A stretch of DNA of 64,000 bases, from positions 124,001-188,000 of the forward strand of contig CANQDE010000005.1 in the NCBI GenBank assembly GCA_947591475.1. Reading direction: 5' to 3'. This document shows, in pieces, positions 33,132-42,115 of the stretch (its first letter is position 1; every line of letters begins with the position of its first letter). The notes under the pieces are model-generated. The model saw nothing but the letters and a program-made list of their open reading frames with translations. It was not told the DNA's origin and made no database searches. A program made the translations under genes and the position numbers. The DNA comes from an uncultured Alistipes sp. Its GTDB lineage: Bacteria > Bacteroidota > Bacteroidia > Bacteroidales > Rikenellaceae.

Positions 33132-34087
33132 ACGAAAATCGCGAAACCATGCAACCGAACATCGTCTTTTTGGATCAATACAGCCTCGGAGGGGCCGATC
33201 TGGCCGCCATCCGAGCATTAGGTGCGTACACGGGCTACGAAACCACGACACGCGAGGAGCTGCTCGACCGCTGCCGCGAAGCCGACATCGCAATCACCAA
33301 CAAAGTGCCGTTCGACCGCGCGACGATGCAGGCACTGCCGCGACTGCGCATGATCTGCGTCGCCGGAACGGGCATGAACCACATTGACCTCGAAGCCGCC
33401 GCCGAATTGGGCATCACGGTAAAGAACGCCGTGGGTTACTCGACCCACGCGGTGGCCGAAACCACCATCGGAGCGGCCATCGCACTGATGCGGCAAATCG
33501 GCTATTACGACCGTTACGTCAAAACCGAATATGCGGGAGCGGCCCGGCAATTCTATTTCGGCCGAACGACCTATCAACTGTACGGCAAGACGTGGGGCAT
33601 CATCGGATTGGGGAACATCGGCCACGCCGTTGGGCGGGTCACCGAAGCGCTCGGCTGCCGCGTGGTCTACACGTCGGTCTCGGGCGTCGCACGCGAAGAG
33701 CCCTACCCCGCCTTGCCGCTCAATGAACTGCTCCGCACGGCGGACATCGTGTCGATCCATGCCCCGCTGACACCGCGCACGCACGGATTGATCGGAGCCG
33801 CCGAATTGGCCCAGATGAAACCATCGGCCCTTTTAATCAACGTCGCCCGCGGCGGCATCGTCGACGAAAAGGCCTTGGCCGAAGCATTGGATGCGGGACA
33901 GCTCGCCGGAGCAGCGCTCGACGTCTTCGAACACGAGCCGATGGAGGTCGGGAACCCGCTGCTCGCCGTCCGCGAACCCGACCGGCTGGTGCTTTCGCCG
34001 CACAATGCGTGGTCGCCCGTCGAAGCCATCGACGTGCTGATCGACTGCATCATACGGAACATCCGCGAATACATCGAATCGCACTAA
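33128..34087 (+). CDS. D-2-hydroxyacid dehydrogenase (NAD-dependent)
   Basis: 319 residues from ATG 33128 (ATGA overlap with tcdA). NAD-binding GLGNIGHAVGR near residue 160. The catalytic triad is visible: Arg in LLINVARGGIVDE, Glu in DVFEHEP and His in LSPHNAWS. A member of the family with glycerate/hydroxypyruvate, D-lactate and phosphoglycerate dehydrogenases. The short form without an ACT domain argues against SerA. The substrate is not determinable; hydroxypyruvate reductase-like is a reasonable guess. Third gene of the coupled unit. Confidence 0.88.
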   Translation: MNENRETMQPNIVFLDQYSLGGADLAAIRALGAYTGYETTTREELLDRCREADIAITNKVPFDRATMQALPRLRMICVAGTGMNHIDLEAAAELGITVKNAVGYSTHAVAETTIGAAIALMRQIGYYDRYVKTEYAGAARQFYFGRTTYQLYGKTWGIIGLGNIGHAVGRVTEALGCRVVYTSVSGVAREEPYPALPLNELLRTADIVSIHAPLTPRTHGLIGAAELAQMKPSALLINVARGGIVDEKALAEALDAGQLAGAALDVFEHEPMEVGNPLLAVREPDRLVLSPHNAWSPVEAIDVLIDCIIRNIREYIESH

Positions 34088-34112
34088 CAGGCCTCAACCG
34101 TAGCGAGTAAGA

Positions 34113-34152
34113 ATCGCCCCTGCCGCAGAATTTTTCCAACAGCAGGGGCGAT
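34113..34152. terminator. Bidirectional terminator
   Basis: ATCGCCCCTG (34113-34122) pairs with CAGGGGCGAT (34143-34152) around an A/T-rich loop. Located between the convergent dehydrogenase and gpmI genes. Confidence 0.65.
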
Positions 34153-34174
34153 ACCTTATATATAATAACTATCG

Positions 34175-35707
34175 TTACTTGAACTCCACGAGCGACTTGC
34201 CGGTCATCTCGGCAGGCTGTTCGAGACCCATCAACTTCAGCACCGTAGGCGCGACATCGGCCAAAATGCCGTTGTGCACGGCCTTGACGCGATCCGAAAC
34301 CACCACGATGGGCACCGGATTGAGCGAATGCGCCGTGTTGGGCGTACCGTCGGGATTGACCGCATTGTCGGCATTGCCGTGGTCGGCGATCTGCACCACT
34401 TCGTAGCCGTTGCGCTTGGCTGCTTCGACCACCTTTTCGACGCACTTGTCGACCGCCTTGACCGCCGCGACGATGGCATCGTAAACGCCCGTATGGCCCA
34501 CCATATCGCCGTTGGCGAAGTTCAGACAGATGAAATCGAACTTTTGTTCATCGAGTGCGGCGACCAATTTGTCAGCCACCTCGGGAGCCGACATTTCGGG
34601 CTGCAAGTCATAGGTCGCCACCTTCGGCGAAGCGACCAAAATCCGCTCCTCGTTGGCGAATTTCTCTTCGCGGCCGCCGTTCAAGAAGAACGTAACATGG
34701 GCATATTTCTCCGTCTCGGCGATGCGCAACTGACGCAAACCCTGCTTCGAAACCCATTCGCCGATCGTATCGGGCACGTTCTCCTTGTCGAACAGGATAT
34801 GCAGCCCCGTGAACTTCGCATCGTAGGGCGTCATGCAGCAATAGTAAAGCGGCAAGGTGTGCATGCCTTGTTCGGGCATATCCTCCTGCGTCAGCACGAC
34901 GGTCAGCTCCTTAGCGCGGTCGTTCCGGTAATTGAAGAAAATCACGAGGTCATTCGGCCGAATCAGACCGACCGGCTGACCGGCACCGTCGACGCGGACG
35001 ATCGGTTTGATGAACTCGTCCGTAACGTCGGCATCGTAGGATTTCTGCACCGCTGCGACCATATCCGTCGCCTGCTCGCCGACGCCTTCGACCAACGCAT
35101 CGTAGGCGATTTTGATTCGCTCCCAGCGTTTGTCGCGATCCATCGCATAATAACGTCCGACGACCGTGGCGATCATCCCCTTCTTCCCACCGTCAAGGTG
35201 CTCCTCAAGCTGATTAATAAATCCTTTGCCGCTGTGCGGGTCGGTATCGCGACCGTCCATGAAGCAATGCACGTAGGTATGCTCGATCCGGTATTCGGCC
35301 GCGATGTCGCACAATGTCAACAGATGTTCGAGCGACGAATGGACGCCGCCGTCGGAGACCAACCCCATGAAGTGGACGTTCGCCCCCTTCTGCTTGGCAT
35401 ATTCGAACGCCTTGACGATTTCGGGGTTCTTCAAAATCGAACAATCGCGGCAAGCCCGATTGATCTTCACCAAATCCTGATAAACGACCCGACCGGCCCC
35501 GATATTCAAGTGTCCGACCTCCGAATTGCCCATCTGGCCGTCGGGCAGACCGACGTTTTCGCCATCGGTACGCAATTCGGCATGGGGATAACGGGCCGTC
35601 ATCGCCGAAATATAAGCGGGATGGACGGTCGAAATGACATCCGCTTTGTCGTGGTGGCCATTGCCCCACCCGTCGAGAATCATCAAAAGAACTTTTCGAT
35701 TATTCAT
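34175..35707 (-). CDS. gpmI: 2,3-bisphosphoglycerate-independent phosphoglycerate mutase
   Basis: 510 residues from ATG 35707 ([15 protein letters not shown]); a longer in-frame start exists but adds non-conserved residues. Alkaline-phosphatase-like fold with metal motif LMILDGWG, the phosphoserine site [17 protein letters not shown] (Ser about 62), [11 protein letters not shown], and ADHGNAD near the C-terminus. It interconverts 3- and 2-phosphoglycerate with Mn2+ in glycolysis. Monocistronic; repeat R2 copy 1 lies upstream. Confidence 0.97.
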   Translation of the reverse strand: MNNRKVLLMILDGWGNGHHDKADVISTVHPAYISAMTARYPHAELRTDGENVGLPDGQMGNSEVGHLNIGAGRVVYQDLVKINRACRDCSILKNPEIVKAFEYAKQKGANVHFMGLVSDGGVHSSLEHLLTLCDIAAEYRIEHTYVHCFMDGRDTDPHSGKGFINQLEEHLDGGKKGMIATVVGRYYAMDRDKRWERIKIAYDALVEGVGEQATDMVAAVQKSYDADVTDEFIKPIVRVDGAGQPVGLIRPNDLVIFFNYRNDRAKELTVVLTQEDMPEQGMHTLPLYYCCMTPYDAKFTGLHILFDKENVPDTIGEWVSKQGLRQLRIAETEKYAHVTFFLNGGREEKFANEERILVASPKVATYDLQPEMSAPEVADKLVAALDEQKFDFICLNFANGDMVGHTGVYDAIVAAVKAVDKCVEKVVEAAKRNGYEVVQIADHGNADNAVNPDGTPNTAHSLNPVPIVVVSDRVKAVHNGILADVAPTVLKLMGLEQPAEMTGKSLVEFK

Positions 35708-35795
35708 ATCTTTGACATTTATTAATTTGCTCAACTATTCATTCGCCCAACTTTTCGATCCGTTTTTTTACGAATCGGAAGCGTCGCTTTGCCTA

Positions 35796-35892
35796 ATTAA
35801 ATGCGGCTCTGCGAGCCGTGCGAGCCGCAGCCTCGGGGCGGCGGAGGCTCGCCACAGCTCCCCTCCGCAGGCTGCGTTCCGCGATTTTGCAA
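35796..35892 (+). repeat. Dispersed repeat R2, copy 1
   Basis: Blocks shared with copy 2 (41391-41505): TAATTA, TGCGGCTCT, GAGCCG, GCGAGCCGCAGCCTCGG, CTCCGCAGGCTGCGT, CGA(T/C)TTTGCA. GC-rich with internal inverted repeats (GCGGCTC/GAGCCGC). Lies between the gpmI start and the alaS stop. Confidence 0.8.
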
Positions 35893-35897
35893 ATTCC

Positions 35898-35927
35898 AAT
35901 CGGGTGCTTCATCAATCAACCCGATTG
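35898..35927 (-). terminator. Possible alaS terminator hairpin
   Basis: CAATCGGGT (35898-35906) / ACCCGATTG (35919-35927), a 9-bp stem downstream of alaS on the minus strand. The following minus sequence is only moderately T-rich. Confidence 0.4.
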
Positions 35928-35962
35928 TCCGATCCGGCTGCCGAGCGACCTGAATCACCGGT

Positions 35963-38584
35963 TCAGGCGATTTGACTTTTAATCAACTCTACGGCCTTGT
36001 CGATTGCAGCCTGCAACCCCTCGACGTTCTTGCCGCCGGCCGTTGCGAAAAAGTTCTGACCGCCGCCGCCGCCCTGAATCAACTTGGCCGCTTCGCGCAC
36101 CACGGCACCGGCATTCACGCCGCGCGCCGTGATCTCCTCGCCCAGCATCACTGTCAACGACGGTTTACCGCCGTTCTCGGAACCGACGACGAAGACCAAC
36201 CGCGGCGCCCGCGCCCGCAACGTATAGGCCAGATCCTTGACGAATTCGGGCATCCGATGCAACAATCGGGTAAGCAGTTGCATTCCGTCACGTTCGGGCG
36301 TCGATGCAAGAATCTGTTCGGCCATCTGCTGCACCTGTTCGCGGCGCAACGTCTCGACCTCTTTCGAGAGGGATTCGTTGCTTTCCAGCATCTTCTTCAC
36401 GGCCTGCAACACCTGCGGATTGTTGAGATACTCCGCCACATTGCGCATCGCGTCCTCGGCCGCATAAACCACCTCCTCGGCCCCTTTGCCCGTAACGGCC
36501 TCGATTCGGCGGACACCGGCCGAAACGGCACTTTCGGACAGAATCTTGAAGAACCCGATGTTACCCGTGGCACTGGTGTGCGTACCGCCGCACAACTCGA
36601 CCGACGTACCGAAACGCACCATGCGCACACGGTCGCCGTACTTCTCGCCGAACAACATCATCGCACCGCAAGCGGCGGCCTCCTCTTTCGTGGCGTTGCG
36701 ATTCTCCTCCAACGGATAATTGGCCCGAATGGCGGCATTCACCAACCGTTCGACCTCGCGCAACTGTTCGGGCGTTACCTTCTGGAAATGCGAAAAGTCG
36801 AAACGCAGCAACTCGGGCGTTACCATCGAGCCTTTCTGCTCGACGTGCTTGCCGAGCACCTTGCGCAAGGCTTCGTGCATCAAGTGGGTCGCCGAGTGGT
36901 TGTTGGCGGCCGACTGGCGTTTTTCGGCATCGACAACGGCCGTAAACCGTGCTTCGATCTGCTCGGGAAGCGTCTCGACGATGTGGATAATCAGACCGTT
37001 CTCCTTCTCGGTCGCCACGACCGGAATCCGTTCGCCGGCATGCTCGACGAATCCGACGTCGCCGATCTGGCCGCCCGAATTGCCGTAGAACGGCGTACGG
37101 TCGAAAACCAACTGATAGGAGGTCTTGCCCTTGGACGTAACGCGGCGATAGCGTGCGATGCGCACCTCCTCGGTCAACGTATCGTACCCCGTGAAGACAC
37201 TCTCGGCGAGGGGGAACAACTCCACCCAATCGTCGGTATCGACAGCCGCCGCATTGCGCGAACGCTGCTTTTGCGCCTGCAGCTCCTTTTCGAAAGCCGC
37301 CAGATCGACGCCGACGCCCTGCTCGCGGGCGATCAACTCGGTCAGGTCGATCGGGAATCCGAACGTATCGTACAGCTCGAACGCCTTGGCGCCCGGAATC
37401 TCCTTCTTACCGGCCTGTTTCGTCTCCGCGATAACGCCGTCCAACAGATTGATACCCGTCGCCAACGTACGCAGGAAAGCGGCCTCCTCCTCCTCGATGA
37501 CCTTTTCGATCAGCCCCTGTTGTGCTTTCAGCTCAGGGAACTGGCCGCCCATCTGCTCGACCAATCCGGCGACGAGCTTGCAAAGCGTCGGTTCGGTGAA
37601 GCCGAGATAAGTATAACCGTAACGCACGGCCCGACGCAGAATGCGGCGAATCACATAACCCGCCTTGACGTTCGACGGCAGCTGTCCGTCGGCGATCGAA
37701 AACGCAATGGCCCGCAAGTGGTCGGCAATGACGCGCATGGCGACATCGGCCTTGGGGTCGTCGCCGTACTTCTTGCCCGCCATCGCGGCAATCCGGCCGA
37801 TAGTGGGCTGGAAAACATCGGTGTCGTAATTCGACTTCTTGCCCTGCAAAATCATGCAGAGGCGTTCGAAACCCATGCCCGTATCGACGTTCCGCGCCGG
37901 CAGCTCCTCCAACGAGCCGTTGGCCTTGCGATTGAACTGCATGAAGACGAGGTTCCAGATTTCGATTACCTGCGGATGGCCCGTATTGACCATTTCGCGG
38001 CCCGGCTTGGCCGCGATTTCGGCTTCATCGCGCAAATCGAAGTGGATTTCCGAACAGGGTCCGCAAGGGCCCGTTTCGCCCATCTCCCAGAAATTGTCGT
38101 GTTTGTTGCCGCGTATGATGTGATCCTCAGGCAGGAAGCGGCGCCAATAATCGTAGGCCTCTTGGTCGAACGGCACGCCGTCTTCGGCGCTGCCTTCGAA
38201 CACCGTAGCGTACATCCGCTCGGCCGGCAGCCGATAGACGTCGTGCAACAGCTCCCACGCCCACTCGATCGCCTCCTTCTTGAAATAATCACCGTAAGAC
38301 CAGTTGCCCAGCATCTCGAACATCGTATGGTGGTAGGTGTCGTGGCCGACCTCTTCCAGATCGTTGTGTTTGCCCGACACGCGCAGGCACTTCTGCGTGT
38401 CCGCGGCCCGCGGATATTTGCGCGGAGCGTTGCCCAGAAAAATATCCTTGAACTGGTTCATGCCCGCATTGGTGAACATCAGCGTAGGGTCGCCCTTGAC
38501 GACCATCGGCGCCGACGGCACGATGTGATGTCCCTTGCTCTCGAAGAAGTCGAGAAAGACCTGTCGAATTTTATTCGATTCCAT
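35963..38584 (-). CDS. alaS: Alanyl-tRNA synthetase
   Basis: 873 residues, full length. N-terminal class II catalytic core ([49 protein letters not shown]). Editing-domain zinc motifs HSATH ([13 protein letters not shown]) and CGGTH ([16 protein letters not shown]). C-terminal C-Ala domain with a [18 protein letters not shown] Gly-rich motif. Charges tRNA-Ala and clears Ser/Gly mischarging. Promoter overlaps that of the divergent M23 gene. Confidence 0.98.
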   Translation of the reverse strand: MESNKIRQVFLDFFESKGHHIVPSAPMVVKGDPTLMFTNAGMNQFKDIFLGNAPRKYPRAADTQKCLRVSGKHNDLEEVGHDTYHHTMFEMLGNWSYGDYFKKEAIEWAWELLHDVYRLPAERMYATVFEGSAEDGVPFDQEAYDYWRRFLPEDHIIRGNKHDNFWEMGETGPCGPCSEIHFDLRDEAEIAAKPGREMVNTGHPQVIEIWNLVFMQFNRKANGSLEELPARNVDTGMGFERLCMILQGKKSNYDTDVFQPTIGRIAAMAGKKYGDDPKADVAMRVIADHLRAIAFSIADGQLPSNVKAGYVIRRILRRAVRYGYTYLGFTEPTLCKLVAGLVEQMGGQFPELKAQQGLIEKVIEEEEAAFLRTLATGINLLDGVIAETKQAGKKEIPGAKAFELYDTFGFPIDLTELIAREQGVGVDLAAFEKELQAQKQRSRNAAAVDTDDWVELFPLAESVFTGYDTLTEEVRIARYRRVTSKGKTSYQLVFDRTPFYGNSGGQIGDVGFVEHAGERIPVVATEKENGLIIHIVETLPEQIEARFTAVVDAEKRQSAANNHSATHLMHEALRKVLGKHVEQKGSMVTPELLRFDFSHFQKVTPEQLREVERLVNAAIRANYPLEENRNATKEEAAACGAMMLFGEKYGDRVRMVRFGTSVELCGGTHTSATGNIGFFKILSESAVSAGVRRIEAVTGKGAEEVVYAAEDAMRNVAEYLNNPQVLQAVKKMLESNESLSKEVETLRREQVQQMAEQILASTPERDGMQLLTRLLHRMPEFVKDLAYTLRARAPRLVFVVGSENGGKPSLTVMLGEEITARGVNAGAVVREAAKLIQGGGGGQNFFATAGGKNVEGLQAAIDKAVELIKSQIA

Positions 38585-38624
38585 CCTATACTGTTTTATC
38601 CGATTATTCCGTTTATCATTCGGG

Positions 38625-38655
38625 TTGCAAAATTACACAAATTACGCTAAATTTG
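38625..38655. promoter_or_regulatory. Overlapping divergent promoters, alaS and M23 peptidase
   Basis: Plus strand: TTGC 38625-38628, 19-base spacer, TAAATTTG 38648-38655 for the M23 gene (ATG 38681). Minus strand: TAATTTTG at 38628-38635 for alaS (ATG 38584). The two elements interleave, so the promoters may exclude each other. Confidence 0.6.
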
Positions 38656-38680
38656 CACGAATCAAAGCAGTTTTTTGACC

Positions 38681-39676
38681 ATGAAACGATTTGTCCGGAG
38701 ACCCGACGTCGAGACGTTCGCCAGCGAGGCCGAAGCGCTTACGCACAAGGCGGTGAACGCTCCGTTCCGGCTGCGCACCTACCGGTTGCTGCGTAAAATT
38801 CTGCTCGGATTCATCCTCGTTTCGGTGGTCAACGTCGTATTTTCCTACTTTTTCTATACGCCGAAAATCTACCGCATCAACCGCGACAACCGCGAGCTGA
38901 TTATCCGCTACCGCATCCTGCAAGACCGCATCCGCACGGCCCAGCGCAGCATCGACGACATCCGCACGCGGGACAACAACGTCTATCGTTCGCTTTTCGG
39001 GACCGACACGCTCCTCATCGAAGGCGTTTGGCAGCCCTATCCCGACACGAAATACGCCCACATGGCCGAAGACGACTTCGCTCCGTTGATGATCGGCACG
39101 TGGCAACAGCTCGATGCACTGGCCCGCGAGGTCTATCTCGAATCGGTCTCGATGGACGAACTGCAATCGCTGGCCCGCAACAAGGAGCAGCTCTCCACGG
39201 CGATTCCCGCCATCTGGCCCATCAGCCGGAAAGCGCTGCACGGCGACCACATCGGCGCTTTCAGCATGCACCGGCTCCATCCCGTATTGGGTTACGTCCG
39301 GCCGCACAAGGGAATCGACCTCGGATGCGACCGCGGAACGCCGGTCTTCGCGACGGGCGACGCGACGGTCGAAATCGCAGACGAACACGGCTACAACGGC
39401 GGCTACGGCCACATGGTGCTGCTCGACCACGAATTCGGCTACAAGACCCGCTACGCCCACCTTTCGCGCGTGCACGTCAAGAAGGGACAGAAGGTCGTAC
39501 GCGGCCAACTGATCGCCGAAACGGGCAATACGGGCATCTCGCAGGGGCCTCATCTTCATTACGAAGTCATCCGCAAGGGCGTACCCGTCAATCCGATCAA
39601 CTATTTCAACCGCGACATGACCCCCGAAGAGTACGACCACCTGATGGAGCATCTGCGCGAAACCAAATACGAATGA
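38681..39676 (+). CDS. M23 family metallopeptidase (LytM endopeptidase), membrane-anchored
   Basis: 331 residues from ATG 38681; TTG 38675 is less likely. N-terminal helix at about 45-65 anchors it in the inner membrane, followed by a coiled-coil-like periplasmic stalk. The LytM domain (about 190-315) keeps all zinc ligands: HPVLGYVRPHKGIDLG (H and D) and HLHYEV (HxH). It should cleave peptidoglycan cross-links. Directly followed, 1 base apart, by a paralogous M23 gene. Confidence 0.92.
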   Translation: MKRFVRRPDVETFASEAEALTHKAVNAPFRLRTYRLLRKILLGFILVSVVNVVFSYFFYTPKIYRINRDNRELIIRYRILQDRIRTAQRSIDDIRTRDNNVYRSLFGTDTLLIEGVWQPYPDTKYAHMAEDDFAPLMIGTWQQLDALAREVYLESVSMDELQSLARNKEQLSTAIPAIWPISRKALHGDHIGAFSMHRLHPVLGYVRPHKGIDLGCDRGTPVFATGDATVEIADEHGYNGGYGHMVLLDHEFGYKTRYAHLSRVHVKKGQKVVRGQLIAETGNTGISQGPHLHYEVIRKGVPVNPINYFNRDMTPEEYDHLMEHLRETKYE

Positions 39677-39677
39677 T

Positions 39678-40631
39678 ATGACGCCCCGTGAAAAGACCCT
39701 CGAACGGCTACGCCGCCGCAAACGCCGCAAGCAGAAAATCATCCGTGCGATCGTACATCTTTTCGTGTGGATCGGTGCGGCGGTACTCTATTACGTCGGC
39801 TTCTCGATCTTTTTCGATACGCCCTACGAGTATGCCATGAAACATTCGACCGATGGACTGCAGCGCGAATACGACCGGCTCACGGCCCGCTACGATTCGC
39901 TGATGCTCGTCGTGGATAACGTAAAGGCGCGCGACCGCCATGTTTTCCGGACGCTCTTCGAATCGGAGCCCTACGATTTCGACTCCGAATTCGAAAACAA
40001 ACAGGCGGTAACCTACGAAAATATCGTCAACCGTTCGTCGCGGCAGCTCCGCAAAGAGCTGAAAAACGGCACCTCCTCGTTGGAAAAACAGCTTACCCGA
40101 CTGAATGACAGTTATAGGTTGGTGCAGGCCCGCATCGACTCGGCCGGACGCAACTGCGACCGGATTCCCGCAATCCAGCCCGTTATCAACAAACGGCTCA
40201 CGCTGCTGACCGCCTCGTACGGCATGCGCTACCATCCGTTCTACAAGACGCTGCAATCGCATCAGGGCGTGGACTACACCGTTCCCGAAGGGTCGAGCGT
40301 CTTCGCTACGGCCGACGGCGTCGTGCGCGATGCGACGATGCGTAACTCGACGTCGGGCATGACCCTCATCATCGACCACGGAAACGGCTACGAGACCTCG
40401 TACCACCATTTGAGCAAATTCAACGTGCGCAAAGGGCAGACCGTCCATCGGGGCGACATCATCGCGCTGTCGGGCGATACGGGCCTGTCGCTGGCCCCGC
40501 ACCTCCACTACGAGGTACGTTACAACGGCATCCGGGTCGATCCGATCCATTACTTCTTCATGGAGCTCTCCCCGACCGAATACCAACGCATGATGCGCAT
40601 TGCCCAAACCGGCATGCAATCGTTCGACTGA
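39678..40631 (+). CDS. M23 family metallopeptidase, membrane-anchored (second of tandem pair)
   Basis: 317 residues. Basic N-terminus (RLRRRKRRKQK), one membrane helix at about 24-48, coiled-coil stalk, LytM domain with intact ligands (MRYHPFYKTLQSHQGVDY, HHLSKFNVRKGQ, HLHYEV). Same architecture as the preceding gene, so a tandem paralogue. Peptidoglycan endopeptidase of the cell envelope. The HAD gene starts 13 bases later. Confidence 0.92.
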   Translation: MTPREKTLERLRRRKRRKQKIIRAIVHLFVWIGAAVLYYVGFSIFFDTPYEYAMKHSTDGLQREYDRLTARYDSLMLVVDNVKARDRHVFRTLFESEPYDFDSEFENKQAVTYENIVNRSSRQLRKELKNGTSSLEKQLTRLNDSYRLVQARIDSAGRNCDRIPAIQPVINKRLTLLTASYGMRYHPFYKTLQSHQGVDYTVPEGSSVFATADGVVRDATMRNSTSGMTLIIDHGNGYETSYHHLSKFNVRKGQTVHRGDIIALSGDTGLSLAPHLHYEVRYNGIRVDPIHYFFMELSPTEYQRMMRIAQTGMQSFD

Positions 40632-40644
40632 CCCCTGCCGAAAG

Positions 40645-41271
40645 ATGGACGACCGACGCATCCGATTGATCCTGCTCGATTTCGACGGAACATTGGCAGA
40701 CACCCGACGAGCCAATACGGCGGCTTACGTCGCGACGCTCCGCGAGGCGGGCTATCCGCTCACCGAAGCGGAGTACGAAGCCCGCTATTTCGGTATGCGG
40801 TGCGAGGAATTTCTCACCCGTTTCGGCATCGACGACCCGGCCGAACGGGAACGCCTGCGAAGACGCAAAATCGAACTTTACCCCACCTTTTTCGATACCG
40901 TCCGGCTGAACGAGCCGTTGTGGAACTTCTGCCAGCAATTCCGGCGACAGGGCGGACGGGTGTGGATCGTATCGACGGGTAGCCGCGCCAACATCGAGAA
41001 CGCGATGCGCTTCTTGGGCATCGGCGGGCCGGAAAGCGAAGTACCGAAAGATGAGCGACAGGAAAGCAATGCGCCGAAAGGTCGGGTCGACGGGATTCTC
41101 GCAGGCACGGACATCGCCGTAAGCAAACCGGCGCCGGACTGCTTTTTAGAAGTCATACGTCGGGAGGGTTGCACGCCGTCCGAAACGCTGATTTTCGAAG
41201 ATTCAGCCATCGGTCTCGAAGCCGCCCGTCGAAGCGGTGCCGCCTATTTTCAAGTAAAATTAGGCGACTAA
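40645..41271 (+). CDS. HAD-family hydrolase (phosphoglycolate phosphatase / beta-phosphoglucomutase-like)
   Basis: 208 residues from ATG 40645. HAD motif I LDFDGTLADT (Asp nucleophile and acid/base Asp, residues 10-19), motif II VSTGS, motif III Lys in AVSKPAPD, motif IV IFEDSAIGLEAA. The small helical cap after motif I is typical of class I PGP/PGMB-like enzymes. It acts on a small phosphorylated metabolite; the substrate is unknown. Third gene of the M23-M23-HAD unit. Its stop abuts R1 copy 4. Confidence 0.88.
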   Translation: MDDRRIRLILLDFDGTLADTRRANTAAYVATLREAGYPLTEAEYEARYFGMRCEEFLTRFGIDDPAERERLRRRKIELYPTFFDTVRLNEPLWNFCQQFRRQGGRVWIVSTGSRANIENAMRFLGIGGPESEVPKDERQESNAPKGRVDGILAGTDIAVSKPAPDCFLEVIRREGCTPSETLIFEDSAIGLEAARRSGAAYFQVKLGD

Positions 41272-41273
41272 AT

Positions 41274-41360
41274 ACGATTTCACACGAATAGTATCCCAAA
41301 TAACCTTGCGGGTCCTGACCGAAGCCCCTGCCTTGGTAGGAACTTGGGGGGGGGTAAACG
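41274..41360 (-). repeat. Dispersed repeat R1, copy 4 (inverted, truncated)
   Basis: Read on the minus strand it gives the R1 order CCCCCCCCAAGTTCCTACC, AAGGCAGGGGCTTCGGTC, GGACCCGCAAGGTTATT, GTGTGAAATCGTAT. The hairpin is decayed (CCTACCAAGGCAGG). It begins directly after the HAD stop. Confidence 0.75.
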
Positions 41361-41390
41361 AAAGTATCCGCTTTCGGCTTTTTGCTTATT

Positions 41391-41505
41391 CAGGTAATTA
41401 TTTGCGGCTCTCGGGAGCCGCGCGAGCCGCAGCCTCGGCGGGCGAAGGTTCGCTTACTTCGTTTCGCGGCACTCCGCAGGCTGCGTCCCACGACTTTGCA
41501 GGCCC
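41391..41505 (+). repeat. Dispersed repeat R2, copy 2
   Basis: Shares with copy 1 the blocks TGCGGCTCTC, GAGCCGCGCGAGCCGCAGCCTCGG, CTCCGCAGGCTGCGT and CGACTTTGCA, same orientation. It carries an extra about 15 bases in the middle. Adjacent to R1 copy 4. Together they fill the gap 41272-41621 apart from the next promoter. Confidence 0.8.
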
Positions 41506-41571
41506 CAAAATAGCTATTTTCCCATTATAAATATCCTCACCCTTACGAATACCCTCCTATCGGAAATTGGA

Positions 41572-41603
41572 TTTGTCATTACGAAAATTTTAGTTTATAT
41601 TTG
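41572..41603 (+). promoter_or_regulatory. Promoter for the small DUF4369-like gene
   Basis: TTTG 41572-41575, 20-base spacer, TATATTTG 41596-41603. A 12-bp palindrome CTAAAATTTTAG (41606-41617) lies at the expected transcript start. Confidence 0.7.
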
Positions 41604-41621
41604 TACTAAAATTTTAGAATA

Positions 41622-42056
41622 ATGAGAAACTGCGCGATTTTCCTGTTGGTTCTGCTCGCGATTGCGGCGACCGGCATCGCAGCCCTGCACGATAACACCC
41701 GCACAGCGACCGTCGAAGGGATATTCAGCGATCAGCTCTGCATCGTCGGGCATCCGCGCGCCTACCTGCGCAAGGCAGCGGACGATTCGATTCTCGATTC
41801 GTGCGTCATCTCGGACAACCGTTTTCGGCTTACATGCGACATCGCCCGCAAGGAGCTCCTTTGCCGGATTACCCTAACCGGTCGCGATTCGGTATCCGAA
41901 ATCCTGCTCCACCCGCAACAACACGTCCGACTGCATATCGGGCTCGACCCGCTCGAAGAACAATTGCGGGAAGCCGTCGAAGAGGCCATCGCCCGACTCG
42001 ATTCGACGGGTCTAACCCCTCCCGACAGCCTCTATTGCGACAGCCTCCCGAAATGA
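41622..42056 (+). CDS. Small exported protein, DUF4369-like
   Basis: 144 residues. Signal peptide or anchor MRNCAIFLLVLLAIAATGIAALH. The beta-rich middle (ATVEGIFSD, AYLRKAADDSILDSCVISDNRFRLTCDI) resembles the DUF4369 domain that usually precedes TlpA-type thioredoxin domains in Bacteroidota, but no thioredoxin domain follows. An acidic helical tail ends it. Function unknown. The family resemblance is by eye and moderate. Confidence 0.6.
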   Translation: MRNCAIFLLVLLAIAATGIAALHDNTRTATVEGIFSDQLCIVGHPRAYLRKAADDSILDSCVISDNRFRLTCDIARKELLCRITLTGRDSVSEILLHPQQHVRLHIGLDPLEEQLREAVEEAIARLDSTGLTPPDSLYCDSLPK

Positions 42057-42057
42057 C

Positions 42058-42089
42058 GCAGGGCGTCCTCCTTGCGGATAACGCCCTGC
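42058..42089. terminator. Stem-loop between convergent genes
   Basis: GCAGGGCGT (42058-42066) / ACGCCCTGC (42081-42089) between the small exported protein and the asmA-like gene. No T-run, so termination is only likely, not certain. Confidence 0.5.
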
Positions 42090-42115
42090 ATCGGTGCCTG
42101 CTGCCTGCGCACAAC

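Noticed and set aside
35972..38650. 892-codon plus-strand open frame
   Set aside because: Antisense shadow of alaS, with no recognisable motif.
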